64,000 bases of DNA from NCBI RefSeq assembly GCF_041060425.1, contig NZ_JAULBC010000004.1, forward strand, positions 524,063 to 588,062, written 5' to 3'. Below, piece after piece: positions 17,058-26,483 of the stretch; position 1 is the first letter of the stretch; every line of letters begins with the position of its first letter. This stretch comes from Danxiaibacter flavus (GTDB lineage: Bacteria; Bacteroidota; Bacteroidia; Chitinophagales; Chitinophagaceae). The notes beneath the pieces were generated by a model, which had not been told where the DNA came from, made no database searches, and worked only from the letters and a program-made list of their open reading frames with translations. Both the position numbers and the translations under genes were made by a program.

Positions 17058-17112
17058 AATTATTTATTAGTTCTGCTGAACCAAACAATCTCAAATTTCA
17101 AATCTCAAATCC

Positions 17113-18492
17113 CTAGTTCGCATCCCTTTGTGCTGCAACTGCTTTCCATTCAGCAATATTTGAACAGGCGTTGAACTCTTTATCGATACTAATGAAGTAA
17201 GTCGGAATATGTTCAGAGAACCAAACTCTTAATGCTTTATTCTTCTTTTCTTCAAGCGCCCTGTTGGCTATCTTATTATAGTCATCTTTCATGTTTTCAC
17301 GGTGAGGTTCGCTCCTGCTTTTCAGATAGATGAGCCTGGCGCCTTTCTTTCCGTTTAAAGTAAATGCAACTGCTTTAGAGATGTCACCCACTTTCAGATC
17401 TTTCAAAGAAACCACCATGTCTTTATCCAGCTCATCGATGGTCACGTAGGTAGAGCCATCCTGGGCCATTACGTTACCACCTGTGGTTTTGGTGCTTTCG
17501 TCGTCACTGAACTTTGCAACTGCAATATTAAATGGAATGGTTCCATCAACAATTTTAGTTCTAACGCTATCCAATTTAGCTTTAGCACCAGTTATTTCAT
17601 CATCCGTTACGGGCGGGATTTTCAGGATATGCCTTACGATCGCATCGTCCCCGGAACGGCTAACCATTTGAATAATATGAAATCCGAATTTTGACCTGAT
17701 AACCGGTGAGATCTGTCCCTCTTTTAAACGGAACACTGTAGACTGGAAAGTGGGATCCCACATTTTATCGCTGCGGTTAAGGCTTAACTGGCCACCATTC
17801 TCTTTTGTACCCGGATCATCAGAATAGAGCTTTGCAAGGGCGTCAAATTTTTTCTGACCGCTTTCCACCTGCTGTTTCATGCTGGTCAATTCCCTTATTA
17901 CATAGTCATCAATGTCTTTGCTGGCCTTGGGATAGATCACAAGCTGACTTATTTCCAGTTCACTCTCATAAAACTGCAAGCTGTCTGCGGGAATCTTGCT
18001 AAAGTACTCTTTAACTTCTGTAGGCGTTATTTTGATGCTTTCAACAATCTTTTTACGCATAGCATCAGAAAGCATCTGCTCCTTAATACTCGGTCTGTAA
18101 TCTTCTTTCAGCTGATATACTGTTTTACCGGCTATTTCTTCCAGTATTTCTTTTGAACCGTACATGCTGATAAAGTAGCGGATACGATTGTCCAGCGCAG
18201 CATCCAGCTCATCATCACTGACTGGCAACGAGTCTCTTTGCGCTTGTAATACCAGGGCCTTTTGAATCAGCTGGCCCTCCAGGAAGGTACATTCAGGATC
18301 GGGCGGTAACTGAGCTTGCTGCCCCTGACGTATATAGTCAGATATTACGTTGGTAATATCTGAACGGAGTATGATCTTATCACCAACCTGAGCCGCAATT
18401 TTATCTGCTACAACCTTTTGACTCTGTGCCGAAACATTACCTGTAACAGCACAAAAAAAAGCAGCAGCGATAACCAGAAATATTTTGTTCAT
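17113..18492 (-). CDS. SurA-like periplasmic peptidyl-prolyl isomerase
   Basis: This periplasmic chaperone is related to SurA and assists outer-membrane protein folding. The start at 18492 gives MNKIFLVIAAAFFCAVTGNVSAQ, a clear signal peptide. The frame extends 44 codons further upstream, but that part contains TACGATGT repeat sequence and would hide the signal. After an N-terminal chaperone domain (about 25-170) come two parvulin domains, the first with YSDDPGTKENGGQLSLNR and FGFHIIQMVSR, the second with FSDDESTKTTGGNVM. The 459-residue length fits SurA homologues of Bacteroidota. Stand-alone gene. Confidence 0.88.
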   Translation of the reverse strand: MNKIFLVIAAAFFCAVTGNVSAQSQKVVADKIAAQVGDKIILRSDITNVISDYIRQGQQAQLPPDPECTFLEGQLIQKALVLQAQRDSLPVSDDELDAALDNRIRYFISMYGSKEILEEIAGKTVYQLKEDYRPSIKEQMLSDAMRKKIVESIKITPTEVKEYFSKIPADSLQFYESELEISQLVIYPKASKDIDDYVIRELTSMKQQVESGQKKFDALAKLYSDDPGTKENGGQLSLNRSDKMWDPTFQSTVFRLKEGQISPVIRSKFGFHIIQMVSRSGDDAIVRHILKIPPVTDDEITGAKAKLDSVRTKIVDGTIPFNIAVAKFSDDESTKTTGGNVMAQDGSTYVTIDELDKDMVVSLKDLKVGDISKAVAFTLNGKKGARLIYLKSRSEPHRENMKDDYNKIANRALEEKKNKALRVWFSEHIPTYFISIDKEFNACSNIAEWKAVAAQRDAN

Positions 18493-18830
18493 AAAGTAAT
18501 ACTGAAATGCTTTCAAAAATAGGCTTTTGCGCATACCTCCGGACATTTGATTAACAGTTTTTAACAAAGAATTGGAAGGGGAGACAGTGTTAGATGTATG
18601 GTGTACGATGTACGATGTTGGCATCGGAAATCGCTGATGTCTGATTTGAGGATGTCTGATTTAGTAGATGCAACAGCGATATGCCGATAGAGGTCGCTTT
18701 GAAGGCGCCTGTTTGGCTGGCCCTCCCTTACACCTACTTAGACTTATGCCTTACGCCTGGCATCTTAACACTGAAACCTTTGCCTTATACCCAAGCCTCA
18801 CACCTGATACCTGACACCTGATACCTCACA
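18493..18830. repeat. Mixed repeat block between surA-like and infB
   Basis: Contains TGTACGATGTACGATGTTGG (18600-18619), GATGTCTGATTT units, and CCTTACACC / CCTGATACCTGACACC units (18725-18830). No gene is seen. Confidence 0.65.
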
Positions 18831-18865
18831 TAAATAAAATAACACCGGCTACAACCGGTGTTATT
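18831..18865 (-). terminator. Terminator of the rimP-nusA-infB operon
   Basis: A perfect 11-bp stem (AATAACACCGG and its complement) with a six-base loop is followed on the minus strand by TTTATTTA, 28 bases after the infB stop. Confidence 0.85.
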
Positions 18866-18892
18866 AGTATGATTTTTAAGTATTTACAGTAA

Positions 18893-21800
18893 CTAGAGTG
18901 TACGTTTAACTTCTTCCTGTTCGTAAGCAACCAATGTGTCGCCAACGTTGATGTCGGAATAGTTTTTCAGAGTTAAACCGCACTCATAATTTGTTGCTAC
19001 TTCTTTTACATCATCTTTAAAGCGTTTTAAGCTGCCGAGTTCTGCAAAAGCACCTTCCTGTCTTGGATAGATAAGGATACCATCGCGGAACAGACGGATC
19101 TTGCTGTCACGTTTAATCTTACCCTCTGTAACATAACAACCTGCAACTGTTGCTTTATCAAATTTGTAAACTTCACGTATTTCAACAGAAGCAACTTCTT
19201 TTTCTTCCACTTTCGGCTCAAGCATACCTTCCATCGCGCTCTTCACTTCTTCTATCGCGTTGTAGATGATAGAGTATGTTTTGATCTGAACGCCTTCGTT
19301 TTCTGCAAGTTTGTTTGCCTGTGAAGAAGGACGAACGTTAAAGCCGATTACAATAGCATCAGAAGCTGTTGCCAGCAGAACGTCACTTTCAGAGATCTGA
19401 CCAACTGCTTTATGAACCACTCTTACAGCAACTTCTTCAGTCGATAATTTCTGTAATGAGTCACTCAACGCTTCTACAGAACCATCCACGTCACCTTTGA
19501 TGATAACATTAAGCTCTTTAAAGTTTCCGAGTGCAAGACGACGGCCGATTTCATCCAGTGTAATGTGTTTCCTTGCACGCAAGCCTTGCTCACGCAGGAT
19601 CTGTGCACGTTTGGTAGCCACATCTTTTGCTTCGCCTTCGTCGTGGAATACTTTGAATTTCTCACCCGCCTGCGGAGCGCCGTTCAAGCCGAGGATCACT
19701 ACCGGCGTTGAAGGGGGTGCCTCGTCCACACGCTGGTTACGTTCGTTAAACATGGCTTTGATGCGGCCAAAATGCTGACCACTCACCATCAGGTCGCCCT
19801 GACGCAATGTTCCGTTCTGAACAAGAACAGTTGCAACGTAACCACGACCTTTATCAAGAGAGGCTTCAATGATGGTACCTGTTGCTTCCCTGTCAGGGTT
19901 AGCTTTCAGATCCAGCAATTCAGCTTCCAGCAATATTTTTTCCAACAACAGGTCCACATTAAGTCCTTGTTTGGCAGAAAGTTGCTGGCTTTGGTATTTA
20001 CCACCCCACTCTTCTACCAGTAAGTTCATCTGGGAAAGCTGTTCGTAAATCTTTGTAGGATTTGCGCCTTCTTTATCAATCTTGTTGATCGCAAAGATCA
20101 TTGGAACACCTGCTGCCTGAGCGTGGCTGATGGCCTCTTTGGTTTGAGGCATCACCGCATCATCCGCAGCGATCACAATAACTGCAATATCTGTTGCCTT
20201 GGCACCACGTGCACGCATCGCGGTAAACGCTTCGTGACCCGGTGTATCAAGGAATGTAATGTGTTTTTCGTTCGGTAATGTTACCTCGTACGCACCAATG
20301 TGCTGGGTGATACCACCCGCCTCACCGGCAACAACGCTGGCATTTCTGATATAATCCAGCAAAGATGTTTTACCGTGGTCAACGTGACCCATGATTGTAA
20401 CGATCGGAGAACGTGTCTTCAGATCTTCTTCGCTGTCAACTTCTTCTTCTTCCTCTTCTTCAAGATCATCCAATCCGATGAATTCAACTTCATAACCAAA
20501 CTCGCCCGCAACCAGTTCAATAACTTCCGCATCCAGGCGCTGGTTGATGGATACCATTATACCAAGGCCCATACACTTGCTGATCACTTCAGCAAAGCTT
20601 ACATCCATCAGGTTTGCCAACTCACTAACGGTAACAAATTCCGTTACCTGTAGTTTGTTATCTTCTCCTGTTTCGCCCATTGCTTCGGCCATTTCCTGGC
20701 GTTTTTCACGACGGTATTTTGCTTTTAAGCTCTTACCGCGACCACCGGAACCGGCTAGTTTAGCCTGAGTTTCACGTATTTTTTCCTGAATTTCTTTCTG
20801 ATCGATTTCTCTGTCCTGGTGTGCTATGCGCGGAGCATTTCTATTGCCGCCTCTTCTATCGTTACTTCCGCCACGTGCGCCTCCACCTTGCTGGCCGCCG
20901 CGGTTAAATCCACCACCGCCTTGCTGACCACCACGGTTGAAACCACCGCCTTGCTGACCCTGACCGCCACGGTTAAATCCGCCGCCGCCTTGCTGCTGAC
21001 CACCACGGTTATAGCCACCGCCCTGCTGACCGCCGCCTTGCTGGCCTTGCTGACCGCCGCGGTTGTAACCACCGCCGCCTTGTTGTCCGCCACCTTGTTG
21101 TCCACCGCGGTTAAATCCGCCGCCCTGCTGGCCACCTTGTTGACCAGGATGACGCTGGAAGTTTCCTCCGCCGCCACCTTGCTGACCCTGACCTTGAGAA
21201 TCACCACCTTTTTTATCAACCGGAATGCGTTTGCGTTTGCGCTTTTCATCCCTGTTGTGAGAAGGCTTCGGCCTTGTATCACTGTCAACGGGCAATTCAA
21301 TTTTGCCTAAGATCTTCGGACCTTCAATTTTTTCAGCCCTGATATTTTCGATTACTGGAGAAGAGCTATCTCCTTCGCCTGCTTCAGCAGGAGCATTAAA
21401 TTCCGGTTTAACCACTTCTGGTTCTTTTACTGTTTTTTCAACTTTAGTGCTCTCTGGTTGCTGCTGTTTAACAGGCTGTTCAATTTTTTCTGCTGCAGGT
21501 TTTGTTTCTTCTGCAGTTATCGGACTTTCTTTTTTCTCTTCAGCAACAGGCTGTGGGGCCTGTGGAGCAGTTTGCTTTGGTTCTTCCTTCACAGGTGCTG
21601 ATTCTTCGGCCCTGTTTTCTTCCTCTTCTTCTTTCTTCTTTACAATCTTTTTAGGTCTTGTTGAAGAATCGATTGTGGAAAGATCAATTTTATTGATGAT
21701 TTTCGGTCCCTCTATTTCAGGAGCCTCAATCTTGATGACTTCTTGTTCGCCGTTTTGCGAAGTTTTAGCTTCAACCTGTGGTTGTGGCTGAGGCTGAGGT

Positions 21801-22279
21801 TCGGCTACCTCTTTCACCGGTTCTTTTTCCTGCGCAACAACTGGTTGCGGCGCTGGTTCCGGTTTAACTTCTTCTTTTTCTTTAACCGGTGGCGGAGCCA
21901 CTTCCTCTTTTGCTTTTACCTCTGGTACCTCGGTTGCTACTTCAACTACTCTTTCTTCTTCCTGTTCTGCTTTAGTTTCTTCTTTTGTTGCAGGCTTCTT
22001 CTCTTCCTTCTTGAAAACAACCTCATCCTCTTCCCTGCGCTTTCTTCCCTCACCCTGAATTCCTTTAGGAATTTCAATAAGGTCTGCTTTATTTTTAGCA
22101 ACCTTATCACTTTGAAATTCCTGCTGCAGGGCACGGTACATGTTTTCCGACAACTTAGCTGTAGGCTTCAGCTCGTCGCGGTTAAACCCTTTACCGGAAA
22201 GAAATTCTACCAGGGTATCCTGGCCAATGTTAAATTCCTTCGCTGCGGCTAATAATCTTGGTAATTTAAGTTCTGACAT
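18893..22279 (-). CDS. infB: Translation initiation factor IF-2
   Basis: IF-2 is the GTPase that brings initiator tRNA to the ribosome. The C-terminal half has the G1 motif GHVDHGKT at 631-638, DTPGH at 678-682 and NKID at 732-735, followed by beta-barrel domains and the fMet-tRNA-binding domain. The N-terminal half is exceptionally long: an IF2N domain (1-50), a Glu/Lys/Pro-rich stretch to about 355, and at about 357-485 a low-complexity block of Gly, Gln, Arg and aromatic residues with repeated RGGQQGGG and FNRGGQ units. Total length 1128 residues, against about 890 in E. coli. It is the last gene of rimP-nusA-infB. Confidence 0.97.
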   Translation of the reverse strand: MSELKLPRLLAAAKEFNIGQDTLVEFLSGKGFNRDELKPTAKLSENMYRALQQEFQSDKVAKNKADLIEIPKGIQGEGRKRREEDEVVFKKEEKKPATKEETKAEQEEERVVEVATEVPEVKAKEEVAPPPVKEKEEVKPEPAPQPVVAQEKEPVKEVAEPQPQPQPQVEAKTSQNGEQEVIKIEAPEIEGPKIINKIDLSTIDSSTRPKKIVKKKEEEEENRAEESAPVKEEPKQTAPQAPQPVAEEKKESPITAEETKPAAEKIEQPVKQQQPESTKVEKTVKEPEVVKPEFNAPAEAGEGDSSSPVIENIRAEKIEGPKILGKIELPVDSDTRPKPSHNRDEKRKRKRIPVDKKGGDSQGQGQQGGGGGNFQRHPGQQGGQQGGGFNRGGQQGGGQQGGGGYNRGGQQGQQGGGQQGGGYNRGGQQQGGGGFNRGGQGQQGGGFNRGGQQGGGGFNRGGQQGGGARGGSNDRRGGNRNAPRIAHQDREIDQKEIQEKIRETQAKLAGSGGRGKSLKAKYRREKRQEMAEAMGETGEDNKLQVTEFVTVSELANLMDVSFAEVISKCMGLGIMVSINQRLDAEVIELVAGEFGYEVEFIGLDDLEEEEEEEVDSEEDLKTRSPIVTIMGHVDHGKTSLLDYIRNASVVAGEAGGITQHIGAYEVTLPNEKHITFLDTPGHEAFTAMRARGAKATDIAVIVIAADDAVMPQTKEAISHAQAAGVPMIFAINKIDKEGANPTKIYEQLSQMNLLVEEWGGKYQSQQLSAKQGLNVDLLLEKILLEAELLDLKANPDREATGTIIEASLDKGRGYVATVLVQNGTLRQGDLMVSGQHFGRIKAMFNERNQRVDEAPPSTPVVILGLNGAPQAGEKFKVFHDEGEAKDVATKRAQILREQGLRARKHITLDEIGRRLALGNFKELNVIIKGDVDGSVEALSDSLQKLSTEEVAVRVVHKAVGQISESDVLLATASDAIVIGFNVRPSSQANKLAENEGVQIKTYSIIYNAIEEVKSAMEGMLEPKVEEKEVASVEIREVYKFDKATVAGCYVTEGKIKRDSKIRLFRDGILIYPRQEGAFAELGSLKRFKDDVKEVATNYECGLTLKNYSDINVGDTLVAYEQEEVKRTL

Positions 22280-22453
22280 TCAGTTTTTTTTATTTCACCG
22301 ATCCAACCCGCTCCGGGCGATCTGTTGTTTTATTCTTAAAAGCCTTAATAGTAACCCTTCCCACGCTAAAGTACTACCGAAACAGAAATCTTATTATCAA
22401 CTGTTTGTAGCAAAACCAACTGTACTTTTGCTAAGCCGGTCTGTAGAAGGCTT

Positions 22454-23701
22454 TTACTCTCTTTCAAATTCTTCTTCCAATACTCTTCTTACATCTTCTA
22501 TAGTTTCTTTTTCCAGGTCTGTTCTTCTTTCAAGTTCCTCGGTGGTTAGATCCAGTACGCTGCGCGCTGTATCACAACCAACGCGTTTCAGTTCTTCAAT
22601 AACCCATGGTTCAATTTCATCGCTGAATTCTTCCAGGTCAATATCAAATTCTTCAACTTCTCCTTCATTTTCGCGGTATACATCAATATCATAACCGGTC
22701 AATTCACATGCCAGTTTAATGTTTACACCACGGCGTCCGATAGCCAGTGAAACCTGGTCGGCTTTCAGATACACGTCCGCATGTTTTCTATCGTTATCCA
22801 GCTCCATATAACTGATTTTAGCCGGCGTTAACGAACGCTGAATAAGCAATTGGATATTGGTAGTGAAGTTAATTACGTCGATGTTTTCGTTCTTTAATTC
22901 GCGAACGATACCGTGGATACGGCTACCTTTCATACCAACGCAGGCACCAACGGGATCAATTCTGTCGTCAAAGCTTTCCACAGCAACTTTTGCTCTCTCA
23001 CCTGGCTCGCGAACAATTTTGCGGATGCTGATAAGGCCGTCAAAAATTTCAGGAACTTCAATTTCGAGCAATTTAGCAAGAAAATCCGGGCTTGTTCTAG
23101 AAAGAATAATTACAGGTGTGTTATTTTTCATATCAACCCTGCGAACTACAGCCCTGATGTTTTCACCTTTTTTGAAATAATCCTGAGGAATCTGCTCACT
23201 TTTGGGCAGGATTAACTCACTTCCTTCTTCGTCAAGCAACAAAACCTCTTTTTTCCAAACCTGGTATACTTCTGCGCTGACAATTTCACCTATTCTTTCA
23301 CTGTATTTCTTAACGAGCACATTCTTTTTAAGATCGCTGATACGGCTTGCCAGCGTTTGTTTTGCGGCAAGGATAGCGCGGCGACCGAAATCGAAGATAT
23401 TTACTTCTTCGTACAATTCTTCACCCACTTCAAAATCCGGCTCAATCTTCACTGCTTCATTATATTCAACTTCAGCCAAAGGATCCTGCACTTCCCCATC
23501 TTCTACGATCATACGCCTGCGGATAATTTCCAGGTCACCTTTTTCGGCATTAACAATTACGTCGAAATTGTCATCACTGCCGTATTTCTTGCGAAGCAAA
23601 GTTTTGAAAACATCTTCAACCACCTTCATCATGGTAGGACGGTCAATATTTTCTGCATCTTTAAATTCCTGGAATGCCTCAATTAAGTTGATACTTGCCA
23701 T
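22454..23701 (-). CDS. nusA: Transcription termination/antitermination factor NusA
   Basis: NusA binds RNA polymerase and the nascent RNA to control pausing, termination and antitermination. The 415-residue protein has the N-terminal polymerase-binding domain (1-125), an S1 domain (about 130-200) and two KH domains with GACVGMKGSRIHGIVREL and LAIGRRGVNIKLACELTG. A C-terminal acidic helical tail with a helix-hairpin-helix-like segment follows. It lies 63 bases after rimP and 174 bases before infB, the conserved bacterial order. Confidence 0.97.
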   Translation of the reverse strand: MASINLIEAFQEFKDAENIDRPTMMKVVEDVFKTLLRKKYGSDDNFDVIVNAEKGDLEIIRRRMIVEDGEVQDPLAEVEYNEAVKIEPDFEVGEELYEEVNIFDFGRRAILAAKQTLASRISDLKKNVLVKKYSERIGEIVSAEVYQVWKKEVLLLDEEGSELILPKSEQIPQDYFKKGENIRAVVRRVDMKNNTPVIILSRTSPDFLAKLLEIEVPEIFDGLISIRKIVREPGERAKVAVESFDDRIDPVGACVGMKGSRIHGIVRELKNENIDVINFTTNIQLLIQRSLTPAKISYMELDNDRKHADVYLKADQVSLAIGRRGVNIKLACELTGYDIDVYRENEGEVEEFDIDLEEFSDEIEPWVIEELKRVGCDTARSVLDLTTEELERRTDLEKETIEDVRRVLEEEFERE

Positions 23702-23764
23702 TGCCTTATTTTTAAAAGCTTTAAGCCGATACGCCGTTTGCCTGTTAGCAAAACGGGCGGCGGA

Positions 23765-24235
23765 TTAAAATTGTATTTGAACTGTTGTTGATTTTATATT
23801 AGTAAATGGAATTACAATTTGCTGTGTTACAGCCTTTTTTCCCTTGCCTTCGGTATGTTCGATAATGATATCGCTTTCCGCTACCTCCAGCAGCTTCCCT
23901 TCCTTAACTGCACCATCATTGAAAACCACTTCGACCAACCTGCCCACGTTTTTGACATATTGCCTGTTATTTTTCAGCGGCTCTCCAACGCCTGGCGAAG
24001 AAACTTCCAGGGAGAACTCTCCTTCCGGATACATGCCTGTTTCTTCAATTAACTTGTACAGCTTCCTGTTGAATTGTACACATTTATCAACTGCTATACC
24101 TTTATCGCCATCTATAAAAACCTTGATGTTATTCGTCGGTTTTATTTTAACATTCACTTTAAAATATTCAGGTTCTTCTGCCAGCAGTTTGTCAACCAAC
24201 TGTTCAATAACCTCTAACTGTGTATCTGTTGCCAT
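23765..24235 (-). CDS. rimP: Ribosome maturation factor RimP
   Basis: RimP is needed for maturation of the 30S ribosomal subunit. The 156-residue protein has the family's EYFKVNVKIKP start region, the central EFSLEVSSPGVGEPLKNNRQY motif and the C-terminal SH3-like domain (VEVVFNDGAVKEGKLLEV). It is the first gene of rimP-nusA-infB. A strong hairpin followed by T residues lies about 125 bases upstream in the presumed leader. Confidence 0.95.
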   Translation of the reverse strand: MATDTQLEVIEQLVDKLLAEEPEYFKVNVKIKPTNNIKVFIDGDKGIAVDKCVQFNRKLYKLIEETGMYPEGEFSLEVSSPGVGEPLKNNRQYVKNVGRLVEVVFNDGAVKEGKLLEVAESDIIIEHTEGKGKKAVTQQIVIPFTNIKSTTVQIQF

Positions 24236-24353
24236 AGTAAAACCCGGAATTGAAATTTATTCTATATAATCTTCGAAAGAACAGTTTTATGTTCTTTCCC
24301 AATATCTTTAAAACGCTGTAAATAAAGGGTTAAACTGTCCCGGAGACGTCAGG

Positions 24354-24386
24354 TAAAAAGAGAAGGGAACGATGTCGTTCCCTTCT
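24354..24386 (-). terminator. Terminator-like hairpin upstream of rimP
   Basis: A perfect inverted repeat (AGAAGGGAACGA at 24361-24372, complement at 24375-24386) is followed on the minus strand by CTTTTTACC. No minus-strand gene ends nearby; the next one upstream ends at 25627. It could be an attenuator in the rimP leader or end a small unseen transcript. Confidence 0.55.
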
Positions 24387-24439
24387 TTACTTCTTTTCCG
24401 TTTGCAAATGTAGGAGAAAAGATCGAGCCAGCAAAAAAA

Positions 24440-25100
24440 AGCTGTCAGCTATTAGCTATCAGGTATCAGCTTTTTTCCTCGCTCTTTGAGTTTCTGATTC
24501 TAATTGATGATAATCTTCCCAGTTCTCCAATAATAAATGATCCCGTTAATCCTTTAATCTCTTAAATCAGGTCTGCATCAGCTTTTAGCTACCAGCAGAA
24601 AGCTATCAGGTGTCAGCTATCAGGCATCAGCTTTTTCCGCGCACCTTGAGGTTCTTATTCTTTTTCGCGATAGTCGTTCGAAGATTAAATCCCATTAATC
24701 CTCTAATCTGTTAAATCCCGGTCCGGACTGGTTTTTAGCTGTCAGCTATCAGGTATCAGCTTTTTTCCGCGCACCTTGAGGTTCTTATTCTTTTTCGCGA
24801 TAGTCGTTCGAAGATTAGAATCCCATTAATCCTCAATCTGTTAAATCCCGGTCCAGACTGGTTTTTAGCTGTCAGCTATTAGCTACCAGCTTTTTCTTCG
24901 CACTTTGAGTTTCTGGCACTTATTGGTGATGATCGTCACAGTTCTCTGGTAAATATGAATCCCGTTAATCCACTAATCCTCGAAATCCCGGCCACGACAA
25001 AAATCCCGGTCCCAACAAAAATTCCAGCCCCAATCATAATCCCGCTAATCCACTAATCCTCTAAATCCCGGCCCCGACAAAAATCCCAGCCAGTTTTAAC
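24440..25100. repeat. Tandem array of about 130-160-bp units
   Basis: Four imperfect units can be aligned on GC(A/T)C(C/T)TTGAG at 24481, 24641, 24771 and 24900 (spacing 160, 130 and 129). Each has a GCTGTCAGCTATCAGGTATCAGC head, a TTTTTCCGCG segment and an AATCCCATTAATCC tail. The tail goes on degenerating to 25100 as AATCCCGGCCCCGAC units. This accounts for the 900-base gap before 25135; no gene is seen in it. Confidence 0.85.
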
Positions 25101-25134
25101 ACCTTTTCCCAATCGTACCCTTTAACTTTGCCCC

Positions 25135-25395
25135 ATGATCAAGATTATACTTTCCATTCTGCTTTTCTATTTTCTGTATAAACTGGTGTTCGATTTTATT
25201 GTGCCGGTTTCCAAAGCAACCTCACAGGTAAGGAATAATATTGAACAAATGCAGAAAATGCAACAAGAGCAGTACAGGCAACAACAGCAACAGCAGCAAG
25301 CCCAGGCGCAAGCTCAGGCTGCACAACAGCGGGCAAGTGCTGCACCAAAGTCAAAAAGCGACGACTACATTGATTTTGAGGAAGTTAAGAACTAA
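25135..25395 (+). CDS. Small membrane protein, DUF4834-like
   Basis: This 86-residue protein has one hydrophobic N-terminal helix (IILSILLFYFLYKLVFDFIV), a charged coiled region, a Gln/Ala-rich linker and the conserved-looking end DDYIDFEEVK. That layout matches the small Bacteroidota family annotated as DUF4834, of unknown function; the match is from memory of the pattern. It is likely anchored in the inner membrane with the tail in the cytoplasm. The gene has its own intrinsic terminator and no close neighbours on its strand. Confidence 0.7.
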   Translation: MIKIILSILLFYFLYKLVFDFIVPVSKATSQVRNNIEQMQKMQQEQYRQQQQQQQAQAQAQAAQQRASAAPKSKSDDYIDFEEVKN

Positions 25396-25404
25396 AAAAT
25401 AGCC

Positions 25405-25432
25405 AGGGAAGACGAGAATCTTCCCTTTTTTA
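25405..25432 (+). terminator. Terminator of the DUF4834-like gene
   Basis: AGGGAAGA and TCTTCCCT pair across a six-base loop and are followed by TTTTTT, ten bases past the stop codon. Confidence 0.85.
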
Positions 25433-25626
25433 TGCCCGCTTCAGTCTATTTAAGTACGAGTTACGAAGTACGAAGTACCTATGTTCAGCAGCCCAATTTC
25501 CCTTCATCCTTTCTTAGGTTTACGCCTCAAACCTCAATCCTTACACCTACCTTACGCCTTACACCTGATACCTTACGCCATTGCACCTTCATTTTCAATT
25601 TTCAATTGTCAACTTTCAATTAAACA
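25433..25626. repeat. Degenerate repeats TTACGAAGTACGAAG, CTTACGCCTTACACC, TTTCAATTGTCAAC
   Basis: The gap between convergent genes consists of three repeat families in succession: TACGAAGTACGAAGTACC, ACACCTACCTTACGCCTTACACCTGATACC and TTTTCAATTTTCAATTGTCAAC. No coding potential is seen. Confidence 0.7.
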
Positions 25627-26241
25627 TTATAGCCCCAGATCCAGCACTGTCTTAGGATGCACCAAATGAATTGTTTGCAAGCCAGCTTTTTGCGCGCCTT
25701 CTATATTTGAAAAAGTATCATCAATAAATACAGTTTCTTCCGCCAGCAGGTTTTCTTCGGTTAAAATATGGGTGAAAGATTCCGGATATGGCTTTCTAAG
25801 GCCAAGCTCGTGAGAATAGTAGGCCTTTTTAAAATAATGATTAAAATCGGGGAAGCCCGTTTGCTCTGTAAAGCTTACTATAAAGGCATCGTAGTGGATC
25901 TTATTGGTATTTGAGTAGAGGTAGACATTGTATTTTGTCCTGATCTCATCCAGCCAGACAATTCTATCTTTTGGAAAATCAAGTAATAAAGCGTTCCATG
26001 CATCCCTGATCTGTTCGTTGGTGATGGGTTCGTAGACTTCTTTTCTGAAGCTGTCGTAAAACTCTTCTGGACTTATTTTACCGGTTTCCAGCAACTCAAA
26101 CATGGGAGTAGCATGATGTTGCGTAAAATGCTCTTTGAAATTTGTAAGACCTGCAGCGGCGAATGCTTCATTGGTTTTAGCAAAGTCAATATTCATAAAA
26201 ACTCCGCCCAGGTCGAAGATGATGTTTTTAATGTTCTGCAT
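25627..26241 (-). CDS. HAD family hydrolase
   Basis: This is a haloacid dehalogenase-like phosphatase of 204 residues, cytoplasmic. Motif I is IIFDLGGVFMNID (nucleophile Asp in DLGG), motif II is the Ser in LYSNTN, the conserved Lys is in LRKPYPESF and motif IV is FIDDTFSNIEGAQKAG. A helical cap sits between motifs I and II, which places it with the YihX/epoxide-hydrolase-like HAD group acting on small sugar phosphates. Substrate unknown. Confidence 0.9.
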   Translation of the reverse strand: MQNIKNIIFDLGGVFMNIDFAKTNEAFAAAGLTNFKEHFTQHHATPMFELLETGKISPEEFYDSFRKEVYEPITNEQIRDAWNALLLDFPKDRIVWLDEIRTKYNVYLYSNTNKIHYDAFIVSFTEQTGFPDFNHYFKKAYYSHELGLRKPYPESFTHILTEENLLAEETVFIDDTFSNIEGAQKAGLQTIHLVHPKTVLDLGL

Positions 26242-26276
26242 GCAACAAAACTAACTGAATGATTTTTACAAAATAT

Positions 26277-26307
26277 CTTGGATTGTATTATGTTTTTTCT
26301 ATTTTTG
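26277..26307 (+). promoter_or_regulatory. tRNA promoter (-33/-7)
   Basis: CTTG, exactly 19 bases, and TATTTTTG agree with the Bacteroidota consensus except at the first -33 base. The tRNA begins 45 bases downstream. Confidence 0.75.
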
Positions 26308-26351
26308 CGCTCCCTTAGCGTTAGCGAATTGTTATGCATTTTGCTAACTCA

Positions 26352-26425
26352 GGGCCTATAGCTCAGCTGGTTAGAGCACCTGACTCATAATCAGGGGGTC
26401 CCTGGTTCAAGCCCAGGTGGGCCCA
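26352..26425 (+). tRNA. tRNA with CAU anticodon (Ile2 or elongator Met)
   Basis: A 74-base cloverleaf can be drawn: acceptor arm GGGCCTA with TGGGCCC (one G-T pair), D arm with AGCTCAGCTGGTTAGAGC, anticodon stem CCTGA/TCAGG with loop CTCATAA (anticodon CAT at 26386-26388), variable loop and T arm with GGTTCAAGCC. The 3' CCA is not encoded. A CAT anticodon may belong to elongator Met or to Ile2, where C is modified to lysidine; sequence alone here does not settle it. It has its own promoter and terminator. Confidence 0.95.
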
Positions 26426-26454
26426 CAAAAGTTGAAAAACTTAAAATTTATAAG

Positions 26455-26483
26455 AGCCGCGTAAGAGATTGCGCGGCTTTTTG
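26455..26483 (+). terminator. Terminator of the tRNA gene
   Basis: AGCCGCG and CGCGGCT pair over a ten-base loop and are followed by TTTTTG, 30 bases past the tRNA. Confidence 0.8.

Noticed and set aside
18493..18624. 44-codon N-terminal extension of the SurA-like protein
   Set aside because: It would cover the signal peptide and consists partly of TACGATGT repeat sequence.
21000..22250. Long plus-strand open frames opposite infB
   Set aside because: They are antisense readings of the Glu/Lys/Gln-rich and Gly-rich IF-2 coding region.
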